DNA of 55,793 nt from a bacterium BMS3Bbin05 (GCA_002897855.1 BDTO01000016.1:1-55793); one strand, 5' to 3'; shown: positions 34,057 through 44,373, numbered from the stretch's first letter. The notes: generated by a model not told the origin, from the sequence alone. Program-made: numbers and translations.

Positions 34057-34512
34057 GTGCGCAAAAAGACCGTTATTCTCCTGTTTTTTTTTATTGTGGT
34101 CCCTCTCATGATCTGGTTCTTTATCCCGACTGACAAAAGCCGCATAAGGAAACTGATCGGAAGCGGCTCTGCCGCAATCGAACAGGAAGACCTTGAATCC
34201 GTCATGTCCCGTGTGTCCTACAATTACAGGGATGATTACGGCATGACCTATCTATACCTCAAGGAAAGTCTCAAACGTTTCTTTAAGAGATATAATAATA
34301 TCAATATTCATTACAGTAATTTACATATACAGGTGAACGGCCATGTGGCAACTGCCGGACTTGATGTCAGGGTACTGGTTGGCGAGGGTAAAGACAGGGG
34401 ATACATTGCCGGAAATACTTCCGGAGCGCTTCATATAGTTTTTTCACTTGAGAAAGAAAAGTTCAGGTGGCAGATAGTAAAGACAGAAGGAGTTCCGACA
34501 AATTACTTTTAA
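34057..34512 (+). CDS. membrane-anchored hypothetical protein (NTF2-like domain)
   Basis: The 151-residue protein starts with GTG and has an N-terminal membrane anchor (about 5-22). A soluble domain resembles the NTF2/SnoaL-like fold, with the alternating helix-strand pattern VMSRVSYNYRD...LHIVFSLEKEKFRWQIVKTEG. Such domains often bind small ligands or partner proteins. No closer family is recognised. It follows bioA by two bases and converges on the LptD gene with a four-base gap. Confidence 0.65.
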   Translation: MRKKTVILLFFFIVVPLMIWFFIPTDKSRIRKLIGSGSAAIEQEDLESVMSRVSYNYRDDYGMTYLYLKESLKRFFKRYNNINIHYSNLHIQVNGHVATAGLDVRVLVGEGKDRGYIAGNTSGALHIVFSLEKEKFRWQIVKTEGVPTNYF

Positions 34513-34516
34513 CTGT

Positions 34517-36484
34517 TTATAGCATGCCCATTCCATATTCACCCAGCCCCTTCAGCGAGAAAAGTAATGATATGCTGTAACTACCGGGTTTTTTTGTATA
34601 GGTGGCTGTAATACCCCAGCACTGTGCTGCATATGAAGCTGAGGATGTTATGTTCCTGATCCTGGTGTCCGACGCCTTTTCATCGTACCAGACTGAGCTG
34701 TTGAAAGTGAGCTTTTCAGTGATATTGAAACCAAGACCACCCGTATAGAACCGTATTCCGTTTTTCCTGTCATATCTCTCGCCGACGGAAATATTGATGT
34801 TCCTGAAGTTTAAGCCGGCATTTCCATTAATAATACTTATGCTTTTAATGTAATGGTCGTAAGACGCTTCAAGGCCAAGGGAGAAAGGTTGACGGTTAAT
34901 ATACAGATCAGAATCGAGCGGCTTCCATTGCCGGTAACCCTCTCGCATATCATATGGCTGAACAAGCCTGAAAGACATAAACATGCCTTCTTTATCAATA
35001 AGTTTATTGGTGACCGAAAGCATTAAGTCTGAACGGTCTTTTATTGCTTCCTGCGAGTCGAGTAGCGGAGCATCATAATCGGAATCCGTAATGTAGTTAT
35101 AGCTCAATACGGGTTCAATCGTATGAGTGAGGCCGGCGTAACGTCTGAATATCGAAGTGGTCAACCCTATTTTGTAATCTATCATTGCCCTCTGCGTGCC
35201 TGAAGGGAATGCATCCGTATGGTATATGCTGTATGCAGCCCCGATCATCCTGAATGTCTGGTTGAGCCGGAATGCATCACCAATGACGGTTGATATCTCA
35301 GGGGAGACCGAATATCTCTGTGCATTATAAGAATCGTTTGACTGGAAATTAGTCGCTTCGGTATTCATTGAAAACAGGAAAGGCCCCAGACCGACAGGAT
35401 GAAGGGTAATGCCTGCTGTCGGCATTTTGTCGACTGTATCCCCATCGTTGAACTGGAGGTCCTGCCAATACTGTGCCGACAGATAATACCTGAGATGGCC
35501 GGCAGCATATGAGACCGCCCCGGAAGACTTCAGGAACCTCTGGATACGTGTCTCCACATTTGGACCGTATTCATGGTAGAACTCTTTTTCGTTCAGCAGA
35601 TTAAGATTGATAAAATGAGAAATCCCCTTCCTGTCATACCGGCTTTGCGAAGCCTTAAGAAGATAGAAGTTCTTTTTCAGTTTCCTGTCACTCACATGAT
35701 AACCCCACCACTTGCCTGAGAGGCCACCCTTTTCTACATATCTGTACTCCAGCCCTTCGCCGATTCCCCTGTTGGAAAAGTAATCCAGCCTGACCGTGGC
35801 ATCCCTGTTATCGGCAAGCACAATAAAAAACGGCTGTTTATAGAATGCTCCCAGATCACTCCTGTATCCAAATTGCGGGAAAAGAAGACCTGTCTTCCTT
35901 GACGTAAGAATAGGCGCCCAGAGATAGGGTGTGTAAAGAACAGGAACCCCTTTAACCCTGAAGGTGACATTGCCGGCCTTCAACCGGTCGCCAACGACGA
36001 GGTCCGCGTGAGACGAAGAGAAGCACCATGCAGGAAGCGGTGCATCACACGTTGTAAAACTGGCTCCCCTGAGGATATATTTCTTATCTCCCACTTTTTC
36101 TATCTCATCTGCTTTGATGTGATAGTTGCCTTTTTTAAAGAATATGCGTCCGTCATGGATTTTCCCTGTCTTTTCGTTAATGTTTATCTCCGCTGAATCT
36201 GCTTTAATAACTGAACCCTTATCCTCATATGTAACATTGCCCCGCAGGAGTACATGAGCAGAATCTTTATTAAATTCTGCTTCATCCGCCTTTAGAATGA
36301 TACCTCCCCTTCTTATCTCCACATTACCCTTCAGGAAATAATTATCGTTGCCTTTCCGGTATTCGAGGCTATCAGAAGAAATTGTTGTTTTTACGTCATC
36401 GGCAGAAGATCGAAGCGGAGCAAAGATTACAATGATGGAAAGAAGGATAATTATGAATATTGATTTCGAAAAGTTTTCTCTCAT
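34517..36484 (-). CDS. lptD: LPS-assembly protein LptD
   Basis: The 655-residue outer-membrane beta-barrel protein has a signal peptide (1-28) and an N-terminal OstA/LptA-like domain of beta-jelly-roll repeats (about 32-140; SDSLEYRKGNDNYFLKGN). The large LptD barrel domain follows, with TTCDAPLPAWCF, FRVKGVPVLYTPYLWAP and GLLFPQFGYR. It inserts LPS at the outer leaflet. It is somewhat shorter than the E. coli protein. Its ATG overlaps the folC stop by three bases. It shows a Gram-negative cell. Confidence 0.87.
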   Translation of the reverse strand: MRENFSKSIFIIILLSIIVIFAPLRSSADDVKTTISSDSLEYRKGNDNYFLKGNVEIRRGGIILKADEAEFNKDSAHVLLRGNVTYEDKGSVIKADSAEININEKTGKIHDGRIFFKKGNYHIKADEIEKVGDKKYILRGASFTTCDAPLPAWCFSSSHADLVVGDRLKAGNVTFRVKGVPVLYTPYLWAPILTSRKTGLLFPQFGYRSDLGAFYKQPFFIVLADNRDATVRLDYFSNRGIGEGLEYRYVEKGGLSGKWWGYHVSDRKLKKNFYLLKASQSRYDRKGISHFINLNLLNEKEFYHEYGPNVETRIQRFLKSSGAVSYAAGHLRYYLSAQYWQDLQFNDGDTVDKMPTAGITLHPVGLGPFLFSMNTEATNFQSNDSYNAQRYSVSPEISTVIGDAFRLNQTFRMIGAAYSIYHTDAFPSGTQRAMIDYKIGLTTSIFRRYAGLTHTIEPVLSYNYITDSDYDAPLLDSQEAIKDRSDLMLSVTNKLIDKEGMFMSFRLVQPYDMREGYRQWKPLDSDLYINRQPFSLGLEASYDHYIKSISIINGNAGLNFRNINISVGERYDRKNGIRFYTGGLGFNITEKLTFNSSVWYDEKASDTRIRNITSSASYAAQCWGITATYTKKPGSYSISLLFSLKGLGEYGMGML

Positions 36485-37830
36485 TATCTGAATTCCGTCA
36501 GGCCTATGAGGGATGAATCACACCCGATAACCCCCTTTGCCTCTCCGACAGCATAGAATGAGCCGGTTACTGCAACAAGGTCGCCTTCCCTGTAATGAGT
36601 GCCGGCCAGTTCAAGGGCTTCCGCCATATCTCCGGCAATAATCGAATTAAGGCCGGCCTTTTTTGAAATCGCACGAAGACCTTCCGCCGTGGCTGCCCTG
36701 TGAAATCCGAGAGTCGTAAAAATGATCAACCTTCCAAGGGGGAGGAGATATCTCAGATGCCCGTCTATATCCTTGTCCTCCATCGAGCCCATTATAAATA
36801 TGATGTCTTTAAACTCTTTTAAATAAAGACCCTTGAGCGTTTTGCCGAGGGACTGTGCTGCATCCGGGTTGTGAGCGCCGTCAAACAGGATGGGGTATTT
36901 CCAGTGAACAAGTTCACACCGCCCTTCCCAGCGTGTTGAAGCAAGCCCCTCCCTGATTATATCGTTGCTTAATTCAGGACATCCAATAATCTCCAGGGCC
37001 TTTATGGCAGCCGATGCATTTTCCGGCTGAAAATAGCCTCCGAGAGGTATAAAGATATCCATAATTTTATTACCGGATGAATAGTCGAACCTGGAACCTT
37101 TTATCCCCGAACCGGTAATTTGTATCCCGAAGTCTCTGCCGTAGCTGTACACCGGTGACTGCTTCATGCCGGCCTCTTCCCTGATAACCTTAATTGCCCG
37201 GTCATCCTGCCTTCCCGTAACAACCGGGATACCCTTTTTTATTATTCCGGCCTTCTCGCCCGCAATATCTTCCAGTGTATTGCCAAGGTATTCCATGTGG
37301 TCCATTCCTATACGGGTGATAACGGTTATCTCGGGGCTGAGAGTATTCGTGGCATCAAGCCTTCCCCCCATACCGGTCTCCACAACCGCCCACTGTACAC
37401 CTGACGTCCTGAAATAATGAAATGCCATTGCCGTCACAAATTCGAAGAATGTAGGTTTCAGTTCTTTTTCAGCATTAATAAGTTTGCGGATATGGTTGGT
37501 AGCACGAATAATCTCAGCCCTGTTAATCTGTATGCCGTTAACCCTTATCCTTTCGGTGAAGCTGACGAGATGAGGAGAAGTGAACATGCCGACTTTGTAT
37601 CCTGCCCTCCTCAGGACGGATGCGATAAATGAAGCAACAGACCCTTTTCCATTAGTACCGGCAATATGGACGGACCTGAAGGTTTTATGGGGATTATCGA
37701 GGAGGTTCAGGAGTCTGCCGATATTTTTCAGGCCGAGCTTGATTCCGTGAAGCTGAAGACCGTATAGATAATCGATAGTTTCATTATATGTATTCCCATC
37801 TATCCGAAAGGACTGGTCATCATGTTTCAT
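36484..37830 (-). CDS. folC: dihydrofolate/folylpolyglutamate synthase
   Basis: This 448-residue Mur-ligase-type enzyme adds glutamate to dihydropteroate and folates. Landmarks are the ATP loop HIAGTNGKGSVASF, TSPHLVSFTERIRVNG, ETGMGGRLDATN and FDGAHNPDAAQSL. The length matches the bifunctional form. It is 3' of accD with a four-base overlap, and is followed by lptD. Confidence 0.94.
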   Translation of the reverse strand: MKHDDQSFRIDGNTYNETIDYLYGLQLHGIKLGLKNIGRLLNLLDNPHKTFRSVHIAGTNGKGSVASFIASVLRRAGYKVGMFTSPHLVSFTERIRVNGIQINRAEIIRATNHIRKLINAEKELKPTFFEFVTAMAFHYFRTSGVQWAVVETGMGGRLDATNTLSPEITVITRIGMDHMEYLGNTLEDIAGEKAGIIKKGIPVVTGRQDDRAIKVIREEAGMKQSPVYSYGRDFGIQITGSGIKGSRFDYSSGNKIMDIFIPLGGYFQPENASAAIKALEIIGCPELSNDIIREGLASTRWEGRCELVHWKYPILFDGAHNPDAAQSLGKTLKGLYLKEFKDIIFIMGSMEDKDIDGHLRYLLPLGRLIIFTTLGFHRAATAEGLRAISKKAGLNSIIAGDMAEALELAGTHYREGDLVAVTGSFYAVGEAKGVIGCDSSLIGLTEFR

Positions 37831-38663
37831 TTCAGAAGTTTAAGCAGTCTTGTAATGGTTTCCTTGATATCCTTACGCGCCACTACCATGTCAATGAGGC
37901 CATGCTCCAACAAAAATTCCGCTTTCTGGAAATTGCCGGGGAGCTGCTGCTTTATTGTCTGCTCAATTACCCGTGGCCCCGCAAAACCTATGAGACTGCG
38001 GGGCTCGGCAATGATTATATCCCCAAGCATTGCAAAACTTGCGCTAACACCTCCGAAGGTCGGATCCGTCAGAATGGATATATACAGTCCTCCGTCATCT
38101 TTAAATTTTCCTATGGCAGCGGATGTCTTTGCCATCTGCATGAGTGAAAGGATGCCTTCCTGCATCCTGGCACCGCCCGACGAGGAGAAAATTACAAGAG
38201 GCGTTTTTTTCTCCATAGCGTGTTCTACAGACCTTACCAGTCTTTCTCCTACGACTGACCCCATGCTCCCCCCCATGAAAGAGAAATCAAGTACACAGAG
38301 GACGATCTTTATCTTGTTGACATCGGCTTCACCGCATATAATCGCTTCATCATTACCGCTCTTTTCCCGGTTCTGCCTGATGCGTTCTTCGTAAGGCATG
38401 GAATCCGCAAAATCGAGTGGATTTATGGTCTTTATGTTTGAAAACATCTCTTTAAAACTGCCGTTGTCCGACAGAAGCTTTAATCTTTCCCCGGCTGATA
38501 TCCTGAAATGATAGTTGCATTTGGGACAGACCTTCAGGTTTCTTTCGAACTCCTTTTTATAGATGATCTCCTTGCAGTTGTTGCACTTGACCCACAAACC
38601 TTCCGGTATCTTTACCTTTTTGTCTACCCTTGAATCTTTTGGAGTCCTCTTGAACCACGCCAT
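37827..38663 (-). CDS. accD: acetyl-CoA carboxylase carboxyltransferase beta subunit
   Basis: This 278-residue subunit transfers carboxyl to acetyl-CoA in fatty-acid synthesis. The N-terminal zinc ribbon uses C27, C30, C46 and C49 (VKCNNCK and VCPKC). The crotonase-type core has SSSGGARMQEGILSLMQM and GGVSASFAMLGD. It lies between trpA and folC, a common arrangement. The partner accA is not in the window. Confidence 0.96.
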   Translation of the reverse strand: MAWFKRTPKDSRVDKKVKIPEGLWVKCNNCKEIIYKKEFERNLKVCPKCNYHFRISAGERLKLLSDNGSFKEMFSNIKTINPLDFADSMPYEERIRQNREKSGNDEAIICGEADVNKIKIVLCVLDFSFMGGSMGSVVGERLVRSVEHAMEKKTPLVIFSSSGGARMQEGILSLMQMAKTSAAIGKFKDDGGLYISILTDPTFGGVSASFAMLGDIIIAEPRSLIGFAGPRVIEQTIKQQLPGNFQKAEFLLEHGLIDMVVARKDIKETITRLLKLLK

Positions 38664-38675
38664 GACGGTATACCT

Positions 38676-39452
38676 TTATATTGCCTTTCTGAGACCGAGC
38701 AGGAATTTCTCCAGTTTCGACGGTGCTGTGTTTATTGTTTTAACGATTGCGCTTCCGATTATTACCCCGTCGGCAACAGCAGCCATAGCCTTTGCCTGAT
38801 CAGGGGTCGAAACACCGAAACCCACACATACGGGCTTGTCTGAAACGGCCTTTATCTTCCCGATCAATCGTTTGATCGAATCATCCATTTTCAGTTTTGA
38901 TCCGGTTATCCCGGTCATTGATACATAGTAAACAAAGCCCCTTGAGGCCCTTGCCACAAGCCTTATTCTCTCTTCAGTAGAAGTCGGCGCAAGGAGGAAG
39001 ATCGTGTCTAAATTCCTTCCTCTTGCTTCGCTGATAAACTCATGAGCTTCATCCGGCGGAAGGTCGGGGATAATCACACCGTCCACCCCGGCATTGGCCG
39101 CATCCCTTACGAAACGGACATCGCCGTATTTATAAACAGGGTTGTAATAGGTCATAAGGACTATCGGTATATCGGTCTTTTCTCTTATCGAAGCAACGGC
39201 CCTGATTATGCCTTTCAGCGTTACCCCCTGTGCCAATGCGCGTTCAGCCGCCATCTGGATCGTAGGGCCGTCTGCAAGCGGATCAGTAAACGGGACTCCC
39301 AGCTCGATCACATCAGCGCCGCAGTCTTCCAGCATAAGGATAAGCGATTCCGTGGTACCGGTATCCGGATCACCGAACATTATATAAGGGATGAAAGCCT
39401 TTCTGCCCTCAGCCCTTAACGAGTTAAACCTGTCCTGAATCCTGCTGTTCAA
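38676..39452 (-). CDS. trpA: tryptophan synthase alpha chain
   Basis: This 258-residue TIM-barrel enzyme splits indole-3-glycerol phosphate to indole. Catalytic residues E50 and D61 lie in [31 protein letters not shown] supplies phosphate binding. It overlaps trpB by four bases. No other trp genes are present in the window. Confidence 0.97.
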   Translation of the reverse strand: MNSRIQDRFNSLRAEGRKAFIPYIMFGDPDTGTTESLILMLEDCGADVIELGVPFTDPLADGPTIQMAAERALAQGVTLKGIIRAVASIREKTDIPIVLMTYYNPVYKYGDVRFVRDAANAGVDGVIIPDLPPDEAHEFISEARGRNLDTIFLLAPTSTEERIRLVARASRGFVYYVSMTGITGSKLKMDDSIKRLIGKIKAVSDKPVCVGFGVSTPDQAKAMAAVADGVIIGSAIVKTINTAPSKLEKFLLGLRKAI

Positions 39453-40624
39453 ATTTCTGTCCCCTTTATCCTTGCCACATGCTGGACATCCTTGTCTCCC
39501 CTGCCTGAGAGATTCACTATAATTATGTCCTTTTTCGAAAGTCCCGGCGCAAGCTTTACCGCCTCTGCTATCGCATGGGCAGATTCAAGCGCAGGGATTA
39601 TTCCCTCTACTTCCGGCAGGAGCTCGAATGCCCTTAAGGCTTCTTTATCCGTTGCATAAGTGTATCTTACTCTTTTTGAATCGTGAAGAAACGCATGCTC
39701 CGGACCGACAGATGCATAATCGAGTCCAGCAGATACGGAATGCGTGGACAGGACATTGCCGTCCCTGTCCTGGAGTAGATAGCTCTTGCATCCCTGGAAG
39801 ACCCCGACTGAGCCCCCCGCAAACCTTGCGGCATGTTTACCACTTCTGATACCCTCACCTCCGGCCTCAACGCCGACCATCCCGACCTTATCTTTCAGGA
39901 ATGCATTGAACAGCCCCATGGCATTGCTGCCTCCTCCAACGCATGCTATGAGATAATCAGGCAGTCTGTTTTCGGCTTTGATGATCTGTTTTCTGGCTTC
40001 CCTGCCTATTACCGACTGGAAATACTTTACAATAGTGGGGAAGGGATGAGGCCCGAAAACCGTTCCGAGCACATAATGGGTATCCGTTACGTTTGTTGTC
40101 CAGTCCCGCAGCGACTCATTTATTGCATCCTTCAGGGTTTTGGACCCTTTATTGACCTCGATTACACGTGCTCCCAGAAGTTTCATCCTGAATACATTGA
40201 GGGCCTGCCTCCTCATGTCCTCGGTTCCCATATAGATGTCGCATTCAAGCCCGGTTATGGAAGCCCCGGTCGCAGTGGCCACTCCGTGCTGGCCGGCGCC
40301 CGTCTCGGCTATTATTCTCTTCTTGCCCATGACCTTTGCAAGCATTGCCTGTCCAAGGGCGTTGTTGAGCTTGTGGGCCCCGGTGTGGCAGAGGTCTTCA
40401 CGTTTGAGGTATACCTTTGCACCCTTAAGGCGCTCCGTCAGCCTGGATGCAAAATATAAAGGAGTCGGCCTGCCTATGTAAGTTTGCTGAAGTAAGCGAA
40501 GCTCTTCTTTAAAACCGGCGTCATGAGAGGCATCCCTGAAGGCCTGATCAAGCTCCTGCAAGGCAGGTATAAGGGTTTCAGGTACAAATCTCCCGCCGTA
40601 ATTTCCAAAATAACCTTTTTTCAT
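39449..40624 (-). CDS. trpB: tryptophan synthase beta chain
   Basis: This 391-residue PLP enzyme condenses indole with serine. Landmarks are [11 protein letters not shown], the PLP-Lys motif [31 protein letters not shown] and SGRGDKD. It heads the trpB-trpA-accD-folC-lptD run. It diverges from recN; the intervening 110 bases show no confident promoter. Confidence 0.97.
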   Translation of the reverse strand: MKKGYFGNYGGRFVPETLIPALQELDQAFRDASHDAGFKEELRLLQQTYIGRPTPLYFASRLTERLKGAKVYLKREDLCHTGAHKLNNALGQAMLAKVMGKKRIIAETGAGQHGVATATGASITGLECDIYMGTEDMRRQALNVFRMKLLGARVIEVNKGSKTLKDAINESLRDWTTNVTDTHYVLGTVFGPHPFPTIVKYFQSVIGREARKQIIKAENRLPDYLIACVGGGSNAMGLFNAFLKDKVGMVGVEAGGEGIRSGKHAARFAGGSVGVFQGCKSYLLQDRDGNVLSTHSVSAGLDYASVGPEHAFLHDSKRVRYTYATDKEALRAFELLPEVEGIIPALESAHAIAEAVKLAPGLSKKDIIIVNLSGRGDKDVQHVARIKGTEI

Positions 40625-40749
40625 TTTTCCGGCACCGGTATTATTTATAAAGGATTATTATAACAATAATTCATCCCTAATTTTCCATAGATGAGACACT
40701 ACCGGCGGTATATGTTTATCTGCGATGCCGGAATATGTTATTTTTTAGA

Positions 40750-42408
40750 ATGCTCAGAGAATTGAAGATCAAGAATTTTGCAATTGTCGACTCCCTGACA
40801 GTCGAGTTTCATCCCGGGTTGAACATTCTTACCGGAGAGACCGGCGCGGGGAAATCCATAATAATCGGCGCGATAGAGATGCTGCTCGGAGCCCGGGCAC
40901 AGGGCGAGATGATAAAGAGCGGGGCTGACTCTGCCGAATTACAGGCATTTTTTGATATTCATGAAGCCCCGGTTCTTGAAAAGCTGGGGATAGATGCAAG
41001 TGAAGGTGTCATAGTAAGGAGGATCATTTCCGGGAACGGAAGGGGCAGGGTTTATATTAACGATATATTAACGAATGTTAAAAGCCTTGAAGAATTCGGC
41101 CGTTATCTGGTGGACATTCATGGGCAGCATGATCACCAGAGACTGACGGCGGCGGACAGGCAGCTCGAATTTATTGACCTGTTCGGCAGGCTTGAAGACC
41201 TGATAGCTGAATACAGGACTGCCTATGATGAGCGCCATCGTCTTGAGGATGAACTTTTCAGGCTGGGTGCAGATTCCAAGGAGCGGGCACGCAGGCTCGA
41301 TCTCCTGAAATTCCAGATTAATGAAATCGAATCGGCGGACATAAGTCCGGGCGAAATTAACGGCCTTGAAGAAGAAAGGAAGATACTGTTTAATTCTGCG
41401 AGACTCAGGGAGTTATGCGAGGACGCATACGGATTGCTTTACAACGGAGAGAGTGCCGTAGTTGATAATATAAATACGGTCATTTCCAATTTACGGACAA
41501 TATCGGAATATGACAGCTCAGCCGATGAACCGGTTGAACTGCTGAATTCCGCAGCTCCTTTAATCAACGATTCCGCAGCATCTGTAAGAGATATGCGTGA
41601 CAGGTATAACGCAGACCCTGAAAGGCTCGATGCGGTGGAAAGACGGCTTGATACCCTGAGAGGTCTTTGCAGAAAATACGGTGAGACTGAAGAAGAAGTC
41701 ATGGATTACTTAAACAGCACAAAATTCGAATTTGATGAGCTTATGAATTCCGATGAGAAGATTGAAGAACTTAGAGAGAGATATGATGAGATAAAAAAGA
41801 GACTCTCGGATACTGCAAAGGAGATATCGGCGAAACGGAAGGATGCCGCCGCAGAGGTGCAGAAGCTGGTCTCGAAACGGCTTGGCAAACTGGCCTTCGA
41901 TAAAGCCGTCTTCAGGATTGATGTCATTCAGAGAAGGGACGAAAAGGGTGAGAAGGGGTTTGGACCGAAAGGTTGTGATATCGTGGAGTTCCTGTTTTCG
42001 GCAAACCCTTCCGAACCCCCCAGGCCTCTGAAGAAAGTAGCTTCCGGTGGAGAACTTTCAAGGGTAATGCTTGCAATAAAATCTGTATTTGCCGACATCG
42101 ATGACACACCTGTCATGGTCTTTGATGAAATCGACGCGGGCATAGGCGGGAACACGGCAATAAGCGTAGGTGAAGCCTTAAAGGGATTGTCGGCCAACCG
42201 GCAGGTGCTGTGCATCACCCATCTTGCCCAGATTGCATCAAAAGCTGATTTTCACTTCAGCATTGAAAAACACCAGAAGGCAAAAAAGGTAGATATTGAT
42301 GTAAAATTACTTGACAGAAATGAAAGGCTGAAAGAGATTGCAAGGTTGTTGAGCGGTAAAGTGACCCCTGCATCCCTTAAACATTCGGAGGAGTTGCTTG
42401 CAAAATGA
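40750..42408 (+). CDS. recN: DNA repair protein RecN
   Basis: The 552-residue SMC-like ATPase for double-strand-break repair has the N-terminal LKIKNFAIVDSL and Walker A TGETGAGKS, a long coiled-coil middle (about 160-380), and C-terminal ASGGELSRVMLAIKS signature and VMVFDEIDAGIGG Walker B. The Met at 40750 is preferred since the family begins there; an ATG at 40735 would add five residues. Neither has a good ribosome site. The ferredoxin gene follows. Confidence 0.95.
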   Translation: MLRELKIKNFAIVDSLTVEFHPGLNILTGETGAGKSIIIGAIEMLLGARAQGEMIKSGADSAELQAFFDIHEAPVLEKLGIDASEGVIVRRIISGNGRGRVYINDILTNVKSLEEFGRYLVDIHGQHDHQRLTAADRQLEFIDLFGRLEDLIAEYRTAYDERHRLEDELFRLGADSKERARRLDLLKFQINEIESADISPGEINGLEEERKILFNSARLRELCEDAYGLLYNGESAVVDNINTVISNLRTISEYDSSADEPVELLNSAAPLINDSAASVRDMRDRYNADPERLDAVERRLDTLRGLCRKYGETEEEVMDYLNSTKFEFDELMNSDEKIEELRERYDEIKKRLSDTAKEISAKRKDAAAEVQKLVSKRLGKLAFDKAVFRIDVIQRRDEKGEKGFGPKGCDIVEFLFSANPSEPPRPLKKVASGGELSRVMLAIKSVFADIDDTPVMVFDEIDAGIGGNTAISVGEALKGLSANRQVLCITHLAQIASKADFHFSIEKHQKAKKVDIDVKLLDRNERLKEIARLLSGKVTPASLKHSEELLAK

Positions 42409-42433
42409 ACCGGACAATGAAAGGAGTATGTAA

Positions 42434-42652
42434 TTGAAGGGGAAAATTGTAATAGACAGGGAACGCTGCAAAGGTTGTCAATATTGTGTATTAAACTGTC
42501 CCCAAAAACTGATTGAAATAGATGATGCATTTAATACAAACGGGTTTTTCCCGGCTGTTTTCAGGGATGAAAACGGATGTACGGGCTGTGCGCTCTGCGC
42601 AATTTCATGCCCGGATATTGCAATAGAGGTATACAGGGAAGATAAAGATTAA
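42434..42652 (+). CDS. two-[4Fe-4S] ferredoxin, 2-oxoacid oxidoreductase delta-subunit type
   Basis: The 72-residue protein carries two CxxCxxCx3C clusters: C12, C15, C18, C22 and C49, C52, C55, C59, each followed by Pro. The start codon is TTG with AAAGGAG upstream. The sequence resembles the KorD/VorD delta subunit that carries electrons in 2-oxoacid:ferredoxin oxidoreductases. The usual alpha, beta and gamma genes do not follow; an amidohydrolase gene comes next. It lies 25 bases after recN and may be co-transcribed. It could serve IorAB or another oxidoreductase elsewhere. Confidence 0.88.
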   Translation: MKGKIVIDRERCKGCQYCVLNCPQKLIEIDDAFNTNGFFPAVFRDENGCTGCALCAISCPDIAIEVYREDKD

Positions 42653-42806
42653 AAAAGTCCCGCCTTGATACTCAGCCGGTGACACAGACAGGCCTGTCGT
42701 GGTATATGTCTTTCCCTGAATGCTTGATATATTTAACTCGGACCGGTTCCCGACTATGACCGGAACGGAGATTCATATACAACCACAAAGCAGGTAAACA
42801 GCATAA

Positions 42807-43628
42807 ATGAAGGTCATCGATTTTCATACACACATATTCCCCGACAGGATTGCTGCGGATGCCCTGGCAAAGCTTGCGGAGCATTCAGGGGAATACCGGC
42901 CCATTGTCGACGGCACACTGGGCGGCCTGACTGAATCAATGGACAAAGCGGGCATATCCCTGAGTGTCGTATCCAATATCGCTACAAAGCCGGCACAGGC
43001 TTACCCTATTTATGATTTTTGCTGTGAGATACAGAACGACAGGATTTATCCCCTCGTTTCCATTCATCCACTGAATACGTTAACAGAAGCGGAAGACATC
43101 CTTGATAAAGGTGAACAGAGACAAATAAGGGGCATCAAGCTGCACCCCATGTATCAGAACTTCTATATAGATGATGAAAAAATGTTTACATTCTATGAGC
43201 TGTTCGGGAACAGGAATTTCTTTGTTGTATTCCATACAGGATTCGATATAGCATTCCCGGATAACAGACAGGCTGACGTGGAAAGGGTACGCAGAGTGGC
43301 TGATAAGTTCAGGGACCTCAGTATCGTCGTTACACACACCGGGGGGTGGAGACAATGGGACAGGATTGGTGTTTTGACAGGATGCGAAAACATATATTCG
43401 GAGATATCCATGACACAGCCTGAAGTCGATGACAATTCTTTTATAAAATTGATATCGCTTTTTGATGAAAACAGGATATTCTTCGGGACCGACAGTCCAT
43501 GGACCGACCAGAAAGAAATGGTTCAGAAGATATTAAAGCTAAAGATATCCGATAGCTTGAAGGAAAAGATATTATTCAGGAATGCCTCCGCCTTCATGGA
43601 GCTTTTTTCTTACAGAACCGCTACCTGA
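42807..43628 (+). CDS. amidohydrolase-superfamily metal-dependent hydrolase
   Basis: This 273-residue TIM-barrel enzyme of the amidohydrolase_2 group has the metal motifs FHTHIFPD (residues 5-12), GIKLHPMYQ, FHTGFD, THTGG and FGTDSPW. It has one or two divalent metals and would hydrolyse or decarboxylate a small substrate. Its nature is not readable. No signal peptide. It is the last plus-strand gene of this stretch; the 154 bases before it show no clear promoter. Confidence 0.85.
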   Translation: MKVIDFHTHIFPDRIAADALAKLAEHSGEYRPIVDGTLGGLTESMDKAGISLSVVSNIATKPAQAYPIYDFCCEIQNDRIYPLVSIHPLNTLTEAEDILDKGEQRQIRGIKLHPMYQNFYIDDEKMFTFYELFGNRNFFVVFHTGFDIAFPDNRQADVERVRRVADKFRDLSIVVTHTGGWRQWDRIGVLTGCENIYSEISMTQPEVDDNSFIKLISLFDENRIFFGTDSPWTDQKEMVQKILKLKISDSLKEKILFRNASAFMELFSYRTAT

Positions 43629-43994
43629 GCCGGGATTGCCATAATTGCAAACATATTGACATTCCAACCGGTTATTCATTCAGCAAATACAAAAAAAGAT
43701 TTAAAAACCTGGTGTGCCCGGTGGATAAGAAAAGGATTGTGACCCACGAAGGGGCACGAAGGAAGGACAAGAGAAAGAATAAGAGAGATTTTAAACTTTG
43801 TGTGACTTGGTGGATAAAGAAGAAGAGGATTATGCACGAAGAATAAATAAAAAAAAGACTGAGCAACTTCGAGTGCTAAGCGGAGCGATAAAGACTATAG
43901 AGGAAGGGGTGAGAATGAGAAGAAGAGGCGGAAAGAAATGAACTGCTGAAAAGACGGATGGTAAATTGCAAGAGTCACGAATAGCGTTGACGGA
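43629..43994. other. purine-rich intergenic spacer with degenerate repeat fragments
   Basis: The plus strand is strongly A/G-rich and contains ACCCACGAAGGGGCACGAAGG-like pieces that resemble degenerate repeat sequence. Short minus-strand frames are T-rich, low-complexity translations without ribosome sites. No gene was accepted here. Confidence 0.4.
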
Positions 43995-44249
43995 TCAGGG
44001 CTCATTTGAGGTTTTTGAGTCAACTTTCTCTGGCAAAGGAGGACGACAAACTTTACAAGGGATATAACCGGCTTTAATCGCGTCTTCAGGACTTTCAAAT
44101 ATAATCAAGTTATATGGTTTTATCTTTTTTGCCCACCTGCACGAAGTATAATGATATTTATTAGAATTTCTTGAAGCCCGGAATTGGGCAGCAAAAACAC
44201 TTGGAACAAATAAAAGAAGAAAGAATATGGCTATTGAAATTCTTCTCAT
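43995..44249 (-). CDS. exported small protein with Ada-type metal-binding fold
   Basis: The 84-residue protein has a signal peptide (1-20, ending FAAQF). Its domain has the pattern of the Ada metal-binding (DNA-phosphotriester repair) fold: NKYHYTSCRWA then AGYIPCKVCRPP. The Cys positions fit zinc binding. The family is common as a fusion in DNA-repair proteins, but here it is alone and exported, so its role is unknown. GGGAG precedes the ATG. Confidence 0.7.
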   Translation of the reverse strand: MRRISIAIFFLLLFVPSVFAAQFRASRNSNKYHYTSCRWAKKIKPYNLIIFESPEDAIKAGYIPCKVCRPPLPEKVDSKTSNEP

Positions 44250-44351
44250 TTTCTAACTCCCGTATTGATTACTATCATACTCATCCAGTATACCATCATT
44301 GTCATCGAGGGTGTGTTAAACTTAGTTGAAATTTGATGTAGCGGCTCCATA

Positions 44352-44373
44352 AATGGTTAAAATATTAACCATT
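44352..44373. promoter_or_regulatory. perfect 9-bp inverted repeat, possible operator
   Basis: AATGGTTAA-AATA-TTAACCATT is a perfect palindrome. It lies in the 221-base gap between the exported Ada-type gene and paaK1. It could be a repressor site for a small gene or a stem-loop. No T-run marks it as a terminator. An orphan AAGGAGG lies nearby with no following start codon. Confidence 0.4.

Noticed and set aside
43672-44098. Short minus-strand ORFs in the purine-rich gap
   Set aside because: Low-complexity Phe/Leu/Ser translations without ribosome sites; they arise from the A/G-rich plus strand.
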